A DNA stretch of 64,000 bases, from the NCBI GenBank assembly GCA_033239005.1, contig BSQZ01000015.1, positions 4,552,001 through 4,616,000 of the forward strand, written 5' to 3'. Below the pieces are notes generated by a model. The model did not search any database and was not told the origin of the DNA. It saw only the letters and a program-made list of their open reading frames with translations. The position numbers were made by a program, and so were the translations under genes. How positions within the stretch are numbered: position 1 is the first letter of the stretch; the number at the start of each line of letters is the position of its first letter. Source of the stretch: Lamellibrachia satsuma (taxonomy: Eukaryota; Annelida; Polychaeta; Sabellida; Siboglinidae). Shown here piece after piece: positions 51,985 through 64,000 of this stretch.

Positions 51985-52554
51985 CCGACACCACAACACA
52001 CGGCCATCGTGTAGACCAAGTCTGCTATTTGCTAAATGAGTATTTATTATGACGACGAAGGTGTAACGGTAATAATGTGTGTGTATATTGAGAGGTAATG
52101 TATTGACCTAATGTGTAGAATTGACAGCGACGGCTCAACTCCCGTCTTATTCTAGTCGACATCATAGCGGTGCTTATGTATTCAGATATAACTTATTAAC
52201 GTAATTTATGAATTATACATGGTAAATATTGTAGCCAACTTTGTAGATGTAGATTCATGGCCGTTTACAGCCGGAGAAAATGTATGATTCTAGAAAACTG
52301 TTGTTCTTATACAGGAACAGTTTAGATGTTTAGCTGCGGCTGACAGAGCTTTCGATGGAGCGTGCACGCCCAGGGGTCACACGTGCACGATTCGGTGAAT
52401 GTCTGAATCTGTGAATGCAGTGATGTGTGAATGAGGTATAGAATGCGTCGACAGACATGTAAACACATCAGTGTTGTAATATACTCGAAACCATTAATGA
52501 AGAGCAGTATGAGCTTTAATTAATTGATAAAAATATGTCATATTGACATTGATA
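51985..52554 (+). other. IL-17 copy 7 3' flank
   Basis: Conserved 3' flank. No gene seen. Confidence 0.55.
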
Positions 52555-53042
52555 ATGAGCGCGCGGGCGCGTGCGTGCGTGTGTGTGTGTTTGTGTATGT
52601 GTGCGTGTGCGCGTGTGTGCGTGAGCGTGTGCGTGTGCGTGTTTGTTCGTGTGCGTGGGTGGGGGGCCAAGTTTAAGTGTACTTTCGCGTACGTTTCCTA
52701 ATGTCGTCATAATATATATTTGTGAATACTGTTGGCAATTTGGACATCATATTATCTAAATAGACTATTTAATATATCCCAGATATTACCTGTTGTATAG
52801 GTTTGTTGACGTGATTTGTCTGCGATAAATGAATAAATATTTGTCGTAAACAGAAGTGAGAATTCCATGATCACACATCGCTGCTTATTCTTCGTCTGCA
52901 TTATCAATTTATCTAAATATACATATATACATCTACGCATACATATGTACATATACGCACGCACGGACGAACGCACGCACAAACACCCCCTACCCACCAC
53001 CCACCCCCCACACACACAACCGCAAGTACGCACAAATAGGCA

Positions 53043-53126
<84 letters not shown>

Positions 53127-53128
53127 CA

Positions 53129-53164
<36 letters not shown>

Positions 53165-53173
53165 AGGCAGGCA

Positions 53174-53216
<43 letters not shown>

Positions 53217-53248
53217 CCGACACACACAAATACACACACACACACACA

Positions 53249-53297
<49 letters not shown>

Positions 53298-53392
53298 GCA
53301 CGCACACACACGCGCAAACACGCACACACAACATACAGACGTAGACACACACGCAGGCACACGCACGCTCTCACGCACGCACGCACGCACAC
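52555..53392 (+). mobile_element. Microsatellite-bounded element with long GGCA tract
   Basis: Short left tract, core of about 280 bp, (GGCA) about 43 units at 53045-53218 with AAGGCAGG interruptions, then CA/ACGC. Compared with about 8 and 20 units in units 1 and 2. Confidence 0.6.
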
Positions 53393-54904
53393 AGTGGACT
53401 GTACGTCACAATTATGGCCATACGGTTATAAATACTGTTTTTTCATGGTTCTTGAAGCAATCATACTTAAAGCAAGGAAAACATTGCACCCAGGAGAAGA
53501 GACGGCGTTTTAGAACAATCGAGTTTACTCTTCGGTTCATTAAAAGTACTGAAGTTATTTGCACGGATTTGCGCAATATATTTTAATAGTGGTGCAGTAC
53601 TGCATTTTCCTAAATGTATTTAAACAGTTTGAGAATAGTTTTCAGCCCTTAGATATATTATATATTCCAGTATGTAACAATAATATTACAATGCTTTGTA
53701 AACGTTTTGCTTACTACAAATAAACACGTTCCACCACGTAGACAAATAATAAAATGTACGCCAATGACATCACACAGACTACTTTTTATACTAGCTAATT
53801 TCCATTAATAAATTTAATATTATATAAATTGTAATAATTTTACGTTTTCTAAATTTGCAATACGATATTGCGATATTGTCAGATGCAAAACTTTCAAAGT
53901 ATTGCAAATACAGCCCATCACAAACACACCCATTGAAGACGGCCACTGTTCCACGGTCTGTTTTTCCACATCTGTATATTTGACCAGCCTCTGTCATTCG
54001 GGAACACATTTAATCGGGCCACTCAGCCACTTTGGGTGGCCGCTTTAGAGGAGTTCTACTGTAGTACTATAGTAAAACTATACAAGTAAAACTATACAAT
54101 ACATTTCAAATAAGGTATTGTATGTATGTTGTAATACTACAATGCGAAGTATTACGCCCATCCGTGATTTTGATGTTCGGATTCAGATTTTTTTCTTACA
54201 CGCCTATATTTAGATACGCAGGCACCCACGCACCAAGGTCGGGATGTGGGGCAGGTGACATATGACGAAATTCCCCTCGGAAATTGTAGTATGTCTAGCA
54301 GTCATAAACAAGTGATTTGGTGGTGCATTAGTTATTGTTGAACCGGGATTAACTTTAAAACCCAAATGGCTCCTGTTGCGCGCAAGGGGCACAGAGGGGT
54401 CAGGGACGTCCGGCCCTGCGTCACTGCGCCTCGATGACGCGGGAGGGTTCAGCCTACTTTTACGTTTCCCATTGGTGACCATGTTAACGTTTTGCACGAT
54501 TATAAGAAAACAGGATCATAAAAAGTTATGAAACTTCTTTCTTTTTCAAAATGGATGAACGTGCCATACCAGTCAATGTTTACCAATTTATGCATAAATT
54601 ACTACGCACACGTGCCTTGTGGCGAAAACATTGCCAAATATCCTTCCGCCTATTCAAATGACCTAATCCACGGTTACACTGCTAACATGTTCCACCAGCA
54701 AACTTGCCAATGTGTCTGTTGAAATTCAGTTATGTCAGATGATATGATTTTTTTAAATTACGCATATCTAAAATTACTGTGCCCTACATTCCTGTGACAC
54801 ACAAGGAAGTTTAACTGAGGCTTGGTCCCGGGACTGCGTATCAGCGGCGGCATTTCCCGGGGCGCAGTGACGCAGGGGCGGATGTCACACGCACACGCAC
54901 ACGC
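53393..54904. other. Unit spacer ending in a short ACACGC tract
   Basis: Equivalent to 39.3-40.85 kb and lacks the LINE. Ends in only three or four ACACGC units, then jumps into IL-17 coding sequence. The 95-codon minus-strand frame is at 54210-54497. No gene called. Confidence 0.55.
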
Positions 54905-54905
54905 G

Positions 54906-55148
54906 TGTCCGGCGAAGAACTGTGGACACTGTGCCGGTGGACAGGGCCGCTGCGAACCCGTCTACCACAACTTCAAAGTGCTCCGGCGTTGTGGTTGGGA
55001 CAACGACAACAACTACCTGTTCAGGTATGACTACGAGAGACTGACCGTGGCGTGTGTATGCGCCACGCCGGCTCTCGAGGAGGGCAAGCCCGTCATGCCC
55101 GCCGGGTCGGCCAACGAACACGACGACCCAGCCCCCGTCTTGGACTAG
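54906..55148 (+). pseudogene. IL-17 3' fragment fused to a microsatellite, copy 8
   Basis: Begins at the TGT of the second domain cysteine (CPAKNCGHC) and runs to the normal stop at 55146-55148. Promoter, exon 1, intron, linker and first domain strand are absent. It is in frame with a 28-codon upstream stretch from the neighbouring spacer (from 54822), but that is chance. Seven of the eight domain cysteines remain. Downstream sequence follows copy 2 closely, so this is the breakpoint of a large duplication. Confidence 0.88.
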
Positions 55149-55850
55149 TTCAACACACGGACATCGTGCAGACCAAGTCTGCTATTTTCTCAAGGAGTAT
55201 CTATTATGAAGATGCTGGTGTAAAAAAATAATAATGTGCATGTATATTCAGAGGTAATTTATTAACCTAATTTGTGGAACCGACAGCGACGGCTCAGCTC
55301 CCGTCTTATTCTAGCCGACACCATAGCACACGCATGTCGCATAGACCAAGTCTGCTATATTTTAAATGAGTATATTTTTATATATTTTATAACGAAGATT
55401 GTGTAAAGATAATAATGTGCTGATGTATTCAGACATAATTTATTAACGTAATTTATGAAATTTAATATGGTATGGTACAACGGAACACAGGGTAGCCAAC
55501 TTTGTTTCGTATGTAGATTCATGGCCGTTTACAGCCTGCAGAAAATGTGTGATTTTAGTCAAGAAAAGTGTTATGTTCTTATACAGGAACGGTTCAAATA
55601 GTCAGCTGCGGCTGACACAGCTTTCGATGGAGCGTGCACGTCCAGGGGTCACACGTGCACGACTCGGTGAATGTCCGAATCTGTGAATGCAGCGATGTGT
55701 GAATGAGGTTTAGAATGCGATGTCTGCTGTGAACACGAAGACATCGACAGACATGTAAACACATCAGTGTGGTAATACACTCGAAACCATTAATGAAGAG
55801 CAGTATGAGCTTTAATTAATTGATAAAAGTATGTCATATTGACATTGATA
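55149..55850 (+). other. IL-17 copy 8 3' flank
   Basis: Near-identical to 10000-10706. No gene seen. Confidence 0.6.
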
Positions 55851-56635
<785 letters not shown>

Positions 56636-57228
56636 CTTTCACTTTATTCCTGATGGATTTCTTCACATAGGTGGTTTTTACTGACCGCCAGTACAGGGTA
56701 TCGTGGTTCACGCTAGGGTTGGGGCCTTAATGTGAGATTTAAGGTGGTCTAACCATGAAGTTCGGATTCCAAGAACTATTCTGGAATGTTATCAACTTCA
56801 CGAAATCATGCATCGTGTTCTGGTTCTGGGCGCCATCATCTACTGGTGTCCGGGCGTCACATTGGGTGCTGAGGAGCAATCGTGGGTTCCATTGGCCAAT
56901 ATGGTGTCGTGTTTAGTTTCGTAGGGTCATTGTGTAGTGTGGGCATAACCCTCGGGTCCCGAAGGCCATTCTGGGGTTCCGTGGGCCTCCCTGGAGTATG
57001 GGCATCATGCCAAAGTGTATATGGCCATTATGGCGTACCAGGGGTCATTCTGCGGTTCACCGGATCTTTCGGGATTGTTTAATAATACACGAAAGGCATG
57101 CTACGCGCAAAGTGATACTAATTAGGCCCGCAGATAACGCTTATCATGAGAAGTGCACATTATACGCGTTACGAAACACTAACTTATCTGCCTGAGCGAT
57201 CTAGCCTCGACTCCGATGTTCGTGTACG
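56636..57228 (+). repeat. Gamma array and spacer
   Basis: Near-identical to 11326-11925. No gene seen. Confidence 0.5.
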
Positions 57229-57516
57229 CTATAAACCATTCACCACATTAATGAGTGTTTCGCATCATCTGATAAGCTATAAACCATTCACCACATTAAT
57301 GAGTGTTTCGCATCATCTGATAAGCTATAAACCATTCACCACATTAATGAGTGTTTCGCATCATCTGATAAGCTATAAACCATTCACCACATTAATGAGT
57401 GTTTCGCATCATCTGATAAGCTATAAACCATTCACCACATTAATGAGTGTTTCGCATCATCTGATAAGCTATAAACCATTCACCACATTAATGAGTGTTT
57501 CGCATCATCTGATAAG
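57229..57516 (+). repeat. 48-bp tandem repeat, six units
   Basis: Six apparently identical 48-bp units beginning CTATAAACCATTCACCACAT and ending CTGATAAG. The paralogous site at about 11.92-11.97 kb has one unit. The lack of divergence between units implies very recent expansion. Confidence 0.95.
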
Positions 57517-58317
57517 CGAATATGTTGAGAACGGGCTAACGCGAAGAGGGTGCGTGCAGTTTTTTGTGGTTGCAAAGTTGAACCGCCATAATTATGCACC
57601 ACTTAAAAATGTTGCCTCCGATACATGCAATGATAAATTGGATCTATTTATATTCAATGTTTGGTTGAATAACGAAGCGTCGTCGAATTGAGACATATAC
57701 GACTTGAACCACCGCCAATGTACGTATGAACATCGCTAGTACAGAAATGTCCCTTTCTGGTCTATCGTTTTTCATTAAATTAAAACTTTTACTGGACATC
57801 TGATTCTTCTGGAATGTTAAGAAAATATCGGATGTCATGCTGGAATCGTCATGTTTTTTCCGTATTTTATATTTTATATGTTATTTAATATCCATCGGTA
57901 ATTCGTGTATAGACAGCTAGGCCTAAAGTTAAACTATATTTTAACTGTATTTTAATTATGTGTTTTAGATAAAGAAATATGTCAAGAATTTAATCAGTGT
58001 TTTACAGAGTGATTCTCGGTAAATCAGAACAGTGTACCGTGGACATATATGGAGGGTTGTTCTCGCAGACTCGTGCAAGATTTTCCTGCAATCAAACTGC
58101 ATTTTGATTCCCAGTCGTTGCATTTTGATTTGACTAGCTCCAAATCCTTGTTTTCGATTTGATTGAAACCTCGGTCGAGGCGTGTCCGCTGGTTCGACCC
58201 TTTTGATTAATAACTGCTGTTCACATTAGCACCGTTTCGAGAGCGACGATTATTGGTCAAAACCCGGAAGTTATCGATTTAATTACCTCGGGTGACACTG
58301 CCGCCGGTAGACTGTGT
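57517..58317. other. Unit spacer
   Basis: Near-identical to 11.97-12.77 kb. No gene seen. Confidence 0.55.
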
Positions 58318-58545
58318 ATAAAGCCCGCCATGCACATGCCGGTTCTTCAGTTGCCAACATGTTGGCGACTAATTTTTCAGTGGGCAAATCAAATGTAGTC
58401 GTTATGTGTATGTTCTCCACCAACAGTTGACAACACTTTTTGTGGACATCTGGCATTTGGTAACCTTCGGCCGATGGGTAGTTGCAACTATTCATCGGCA
58501 GACAAACTGTTGGCGTCTAAAAGACGGTATGTATATGGCGGGCTT
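58318..58545. mobile_element. MITE-like inverted-repeat element
   Basis: Fifth complete copy of the 227-bp element. Confidence 0.55.
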
Positions 58546-59214
58546 AAGTGTGTCAACACTACTCTTTGATATACACTGATTAAGTTATGTAATCAACCGT
58601 GTATTATCCCACTTCGCTGTATATACATAACTTACCCAGGTTGGCAATAGATAAAGTGGACGCGTTGTAGGCTGAAAGCGTCTGAGCAAGACTTCACTGG
58701 GCAAACGGTGGCAAATGATGGTTAATGTATACCCATATACCCATACATTTCCATTGTTACTAGATAACACTTTCTAGGCATATGTGGATAGTAAAAAACC
58801 CAAGGAAGACATTAAGATTATGTAGCCATGTTTTGGCAATATAAAATCGATATAATAATATTCATGATTTATTGTTCACCATATCAATAACTTACGTCGG
58901 GTGGGATTTGTTTCTTTAAACTCGAGTGGGTGCAACATAAGCACCGGACGGAGATAAACATAAACCGTTATCTAATTGGTTTGCATAACCATAACATAAC
59001 CTTCATATAATTTTCATATAGCAATATCATCGAATTTTACGTGGCCGTTACATATTGCCATCATTTTGCATTTTTAACATATTTATAACCATATAAGTGC
59101 CATTGTCTGGCACAAAGACGCACACCCCCGCTCATACATCCACCCAATACACACTAACAATATATAACCACGTGGGCCAAACCAATACGTCAGAAGGTTA
59201 TAGGGGTCTAATGC
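58546..59214 (+). other. Unit spacer and beta-upstream block
   Basis: Near-identical to 12996-13640. No gene seen. Confidence 0.5.
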
Positions 59215-59336
59215 TATAAAATATCACCTGGTAATCACTCAGATTTGAAGCACCCAGAGATGAAACGGTAGAGTTATCGCAATCAAGAATCCTCAAGATT
59301 GTAATCTGGTCTGGTCATGTGAACAGAAACATGAAG
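59215..59336 (+). promoter_or_regulatory. Beta module with ATGAAG
   Basis: TATAAA 59215-59220, initiator-like TCAGAT near 59239, ATG AAG 59331-59336 before a GTAACT donor. Unlike its duplicate at 13641 it keeps about 20 bp of the leader before the ATG. No exon 2 recognised. Confidence 0.45.
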
Positions 59337-60375
59337 GTAACTGTCACGTTTACTTTCGGTTTTCTCTAAAGGGAAGGTACAACGATTTTCATTGGTTAAA
59401 ATGATACGTAATTACTTGGGGAGTTCGATGAATTAAAATGCCCCAATTCTCTTGCCATAGTATATTTACTGTCCTAGAGTAACCGCGATTATCCAGGCTC
59501 CGCGCTGCGGCGCCACCGTTATGCGGACACATCTTCGCCTTGATGTTAATTGGAGTTTTCATTGTGACGGAAATTATGAATCAGAATCTGGGAGTATACG
59601 TAATTAGCTAACTACGATGTCATCCAGGCATTTAACTAATTCATAAAATAAGAGTTAACTTTTATCAGTTGATACGATGCAATTCGAAATAATTATCAAC
59701 TGTCATTATATTGTCTCAACTCTCCGACTGAAAAGTTAAATCAGGCAAAAAAGTGTTTAGTTTATCTCTCGATAATGAAGCTGATTGGCTGTTGGCACTT
59801 CATGGGAACGCCTACACAAAATGGCGACCGACTCTCTTCTCGGTAGATTTACGAAGCCGAGCGAGAGTCGGATAAGCGAGACTAGTCTTAGACAGGATCT
59901 ACATATGTCGTAAAACTAGAATGTTTTATTTGTTCGTCAAATCGTGTATTTTCGAAAATATTTCGTGAAGATAGTAATAATAGTAGGGTCCTACATCTTA
60001 TGTATATATTATTATTATCATTAAACAACCGAGATGTTAATTATGAATGCTAATAAATTCAGTGTTGGAATGTCGTTAAATTAATCAGTGAAAATCATTG
60101 TACTTTCATTTTAAAGTACTGGAGACACTGCGGTCGGATTGAAGGGTCTTGTGACGCGGGGCGCCTGGTATAACGAACGTTCCTCGGAAATCGTAGCTAG
60201 TGGATCTGCAATCACAAATAGTTTATTTCTGGCCACTTATAACTGTATAAAAGTGAACATCTTCACCTCTTATCGAGTGATGTAGACATACATCTGCTGT
60301 TTACAAACAGATTAAAGTTACACATTTAGTAAATTAAAGAAGAAGAAATACGACTAATTAGAAAATAAATTATTG
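59337..60375. other. Unit spacer with CCAAT/ATGGCG/hairpin block
   Basis: Hairpin block at 59.78-59.87 kb. Near-identical to 13745-14781. No gene called. Confidence 0.5.
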
Positions 60376-60890
60376 TTAAAGGATATCGTCAATAGGATAT
60401 ATTTCCTATATCGTTCAAGGACATCGTCAATAGGATATATTTCCTATATCGTTAAAGGACATCGTCTATAGGATATATTTCCCATATCGTAGGTAGCGCT
60501 GGTATTCCCCATAGAAACCCGGTAGTACTCTGTAAGCCCAGTAGTAGGACCTACGCCCTGTACAACGAGCTAGTATTACCTGTGCAAACTCCCTAATACT
60601 TATTCGGTTAACCAGTGAGTATTCCCTGTACGAAACCGGTAGTACGACCTATTCCCCACATTACTGAGCCAACAATCCCTGGTTGAAACCTTCAGTAATA
60701 TTATTATTATGTACTACCTGTGTCAGATCGCCAACAGTTCCACACAAACCCGGTAGAACTCCATGTGATGGTCGGCAGGTTGTCTCCGCACAAGCCTGCT
60801 AGTAGTCTGTGTGTTTGGACAACCAGTATTTCCGCATAAGCCCGATAGTATATTCCATGCGTTAGCCCGTCAATTTTCCATGTGTCTGCT
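60376..60890 (+). repeat. 38-bp minisatellite (3 units) and CCGGTAGTA array
   Basis: Units at 60376-60489, then the full-length array. As at 14782, no IL-17 gene follows. Confidence 0.8.
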
Positions 60891-61325
60891 TGCCAAATTT
60901 TATCAAAGTGTCCCGTTTCATTAGAGAAATCAAAGAAAGTGACTGCAAATTGAATAACCATGACGCCAGCGAGAAACGTGATGAACGAAGTAAAGATGTT
61001 TAACCGGAAAAAACCGTCAGTGTTGTAGAACACCAAGTTTGCAAAGACCAGCAGCGCATCCAGGGGGATCTTGGGGTGTCAATACCCCCTAGGGTACGGA
61101 TGGGGTATTAGGACCGTGTTTCCGTGGCAAATATTACGGTAAAGGAACACGTATATAGGCCTACATCCGAACTAGTGTCAATGTAAAGAATGAAGTATTA
61201 GCAGCCGGCTAACATTAACCCTTATGTAAATAGAACGACACGTGTCGCCCCTCCCCCCGGTTGGTAAGCAGAATGACACATGGCTACGACTACCCCTGCC
61301 AACAAGCCTAGATCCTTTACATTGA
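60891..61325. other. Truncated IL-17 upstream block and unique spacer
   Basis: Near-identical to 15291-15726. A minus-strand frame of 109 codons (60707-61036) overlaps it; its product has hydrophobic stretches but no recognisable domain. No gene called. Confidence 0.5.
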
Positions 61326-61910
<585 letters not shown>

Positions 61911-63986
61911 TCATGTCCACCACATTGTTAACTATTACAAATTGTTAACTTTTACATGTGTTTTATACATAATTCGTGTATCAACATGTATAGAAACAAC
62001 AAAATACATTTACATAACCACAGTCTAATCACGTTCAAATCCCATTTAAACACATGGTGTACGCTTAGCTTTTAGCGAAGCCGACTTTCTCTGGTAGGCT
62101 TAATTTAACTAATTCTACCGACTGCTGATTCGATGCCTAGTCGTATGTAAAGGTTAACTTCCCCGTAATATCCCACTAAAATGTCATCAAAACATCGGTG
62201 GTGTTCCTGACCGCCAGTACAGGGTATCATGTGTCACCCTAGTGTTGGGGCCTTAATGTAGGGTTTTGGGGGCAATCTGGGGTCCGATCATGATGTTCGG
62301 TTTCCAAGAACTATTCTGGAATTCTATCAACTACAAGAAATCAAGCATCATGTTCGAGTTCCGGGAGCCATCAACTACTGGTATTCGGGCGTCACATTGG
62401 GTGCTGAGGACCAGTCTTGGGTTCCTGTGGCCAATATGGTGTCGTAGTCAGTTTCGTAGGGTCATTATATATTCTGGGCATAACGCTCTGGTCCCGAGGA
62501 CCATTCTGGGGTTCCGTGGGCCTCTCTGGGGTCTGGGCATTATGCCAGAGTGTCGATGGCCATTATGGCGTACCAGGGGTCATTCTGCGGTTCACCAGAC
62601 CTTTCCGTATTGTTTAACACGAAAGGCACGCAACCGGATAATCGCGAGAAGTGCACATTGAACGGGTTACCAAACACTAACTTATCTGCCTGAGCTATAT
62701 CGCCTCGACTCTGATGTTTGTGTACACTATGAACCATTGTAATGAATATTTCGGATCATCTGATAAGCGAATGTGTGGAGAATCGGCTAACGCGACAATG
62801 GTCATGCAGTTAAAGGTGCTTAATCAATTCGAGTTTTTGCTAGTCTCATTTCAAATTAAGTTTGCGAAAAACCAAACCTACATAATATCCACTACAACAT
62901 GTTAGCTCGTTTGTGCAACCTTTGTATGTAGTTTCTGTGAAATCATCAGACAAACTATAAAATTAGTTAATGCTTGATCAAGCATTTACTGAAGTGAAAA
63001 TCAAAATGCTGAAAAATCACGATTTTGTTCCTTGGTGAAATTTCGTAACTTTGTCATGCGACCGACGAGAGGATGGATGTCACGCCCGTGATCAGAATTG
63101 ACCCACACAGTGTTTACCATTTTGGATATCCACTATTTGAAAAAATAGGCATTTTTTTAATTAAATCGAATGCGGATGTTACACAAACTATTAACACACT
63201 ACATATTTGGACACCAATAAACCGGATTTGCTATGATAGGCTAAATCAGTTGAGGAAGCAGTTTTAATTTTGGTTACAAATTCAAACCGCCAGCATTCTA
63301 AACCTTTTCAAAATTCAGGTGCCGATACATGCATTGATTGATTGGGTCTATGTATATTCAATGTTTGGTTGAATAAAGAGGCGTCGCCGAATTGAGACAC
63401 ATACGACTTGAACCACCGCCAGTGTACGCATGAACATCACTAGTACAGAAATACTCCTTTCTGACGTGTCGTTTTTTATTAAATTAGAAGTTTTACTTGA
63501 CATCCGATTCTTTTGGTATGTCAAGAAAATATCATTTGAACATAAATACCGGGCTGGAATCGTCATATTTTACCCGTATTTTATATGTTATTCAGCATAC
63601 ATTGGCAATTCATATAAATGCGGCTAGGCTTACCATTAAACTATATTTTAATTATGTGTTTTATATAAAGAAATATGCCAAGAATTAAATTATTGTTTTC
63701 CGGAGAGATTCTCGGTAAATGAAAACAGTGTGCCATGGACCTATATGGCGGGTTGTTCTCGCAGACGCGTACAAGATTTTCCTGCAATCAAACTGCATTT
63801 TGATTCCCAGTCGTTGCATTTTGATTTGACTAATTAGGCCAAAAACTAGTTCCAATTCCTTGTTTTCGATTTGATCAAACCTCAGTCAAGGCGTGTCCCT
63901 TGGTCGACCCTTTTGATTAATAACTGCTGTTCACATTAGCACCATTTCGAGAGCAACGATTATTGGTCAAAACCAAAAGTTATCGA
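61911..63986. other. Unit spacer including gamma array
   Basis: Near-identical to 16231-18382, with small deletions (for example about 35 bp near 62640 and 40 bp near 63137). No gene seen. Confidence 0.55.
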
Positions 63987-64000
63987 TTAGCCCGCCATAC
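63987..64000. mobile_element. Left end of MITE-like element, cut by window edge
   Basis: TTAGCCCGCCATAC matches the left terminus of the copy at 18383. Confidence 0.5.

Noticed and set aside
54822..54905. In-frame N-terminal extension of IL-17 copy 8 as a novel fusion protein
   Set aside because: The extension is spacer plus ACACGC repeat, and no promoter or signal peptide is visible. The frame match is a one-in-three chance.
60707..61036. A 109-codon minus-strand frame with hydrophobic segments (also 15112-15438)
   Set aside because: It lies in the truncated IL-17 upstream block and array. The corresponding sequence in the other copies has stops and frameshifts, and the two copies are near-identical only because of recent duplication.

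Overview
The window is intron-bearing, microsatellite-rich animal DNA with no bacterial-style gene packing. The only protein family I recognise as host coding sequence is interleukin-17 (IL-17). It is present as eight exon-2-bearing copies in direct orientation, plus one captured fragment and several detached exon-1 pieces. IL-17 arrays, a CR1-type LINE, a hAT relic and long CA/TG tracts fit a marine invertebrate. A mollusc is my best guess, but this is inference; no species marker is visible.

Layout. The window is about four and a half head-to-tail repeats of a roughly 13 kb unit. A full unit holds a 'B-position' IL-17 copy with a Ser/Thr-rich linker, and then an 'A-position' IL-17 copy with a short linker. 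Unit 0 has B at 3879-5648 and A at 9067-9999. Unit 1 has B at 23052-23453 and A at 29603-30485. Unit 2 has B at 37174-37975 and A at 42397-43430. Unit 3 has B at 50374-51984, and its A copy is reduced to a 3' half at 54906-55148. From there to the right edge the sequence is a second, nearly identical copy of 9.8-18.4 kb.

Gene model. The four intact genes share one architecture: TATAAA, then an initiator TCAGTC with its A exactly 33 nt downstream, a 5'UTR of about 116-124 nt, a tiny coding exon 1 (ATG AAG, Met-Lys), a 319-470 bp intron with GT/AG ends, and one large exon 2 encoding the signal-peptide core, a linker and the IL-17 cysteine-rich domain. Predicted proteins are 441, 182, 187 and 187 aa. 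The 441-aa protein carries sixteen 7-residue Ser/Thr repeats and a dibasic RPRR site before the IL-17 domain. The B copies in units 1-3 are pseudogenes: exon 1 is displaced or deleted, and exon 2 carries frameshifts, stops and deletions.

Between genes the same modules recur in every unit. They are a 38-bp hairpin-forming minisatellite with an adjoining degenerate array; a second, diverged TATA/initiator/ATGAAG module ('beta' module) with no recognisable exon 2; a roughly 227-bp inverted-repeat element; a mobile-looking element bounded by TG and CA/ACGC microsatellites; and a hAT relic. A 5'-truncated CR1 LINE sits in unit 1 only. The A-position genes are flanked by inverted copies of the IL-17 3' flank that end in microsatellites. 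I found no tRNA, rRNA or CRISPR array.
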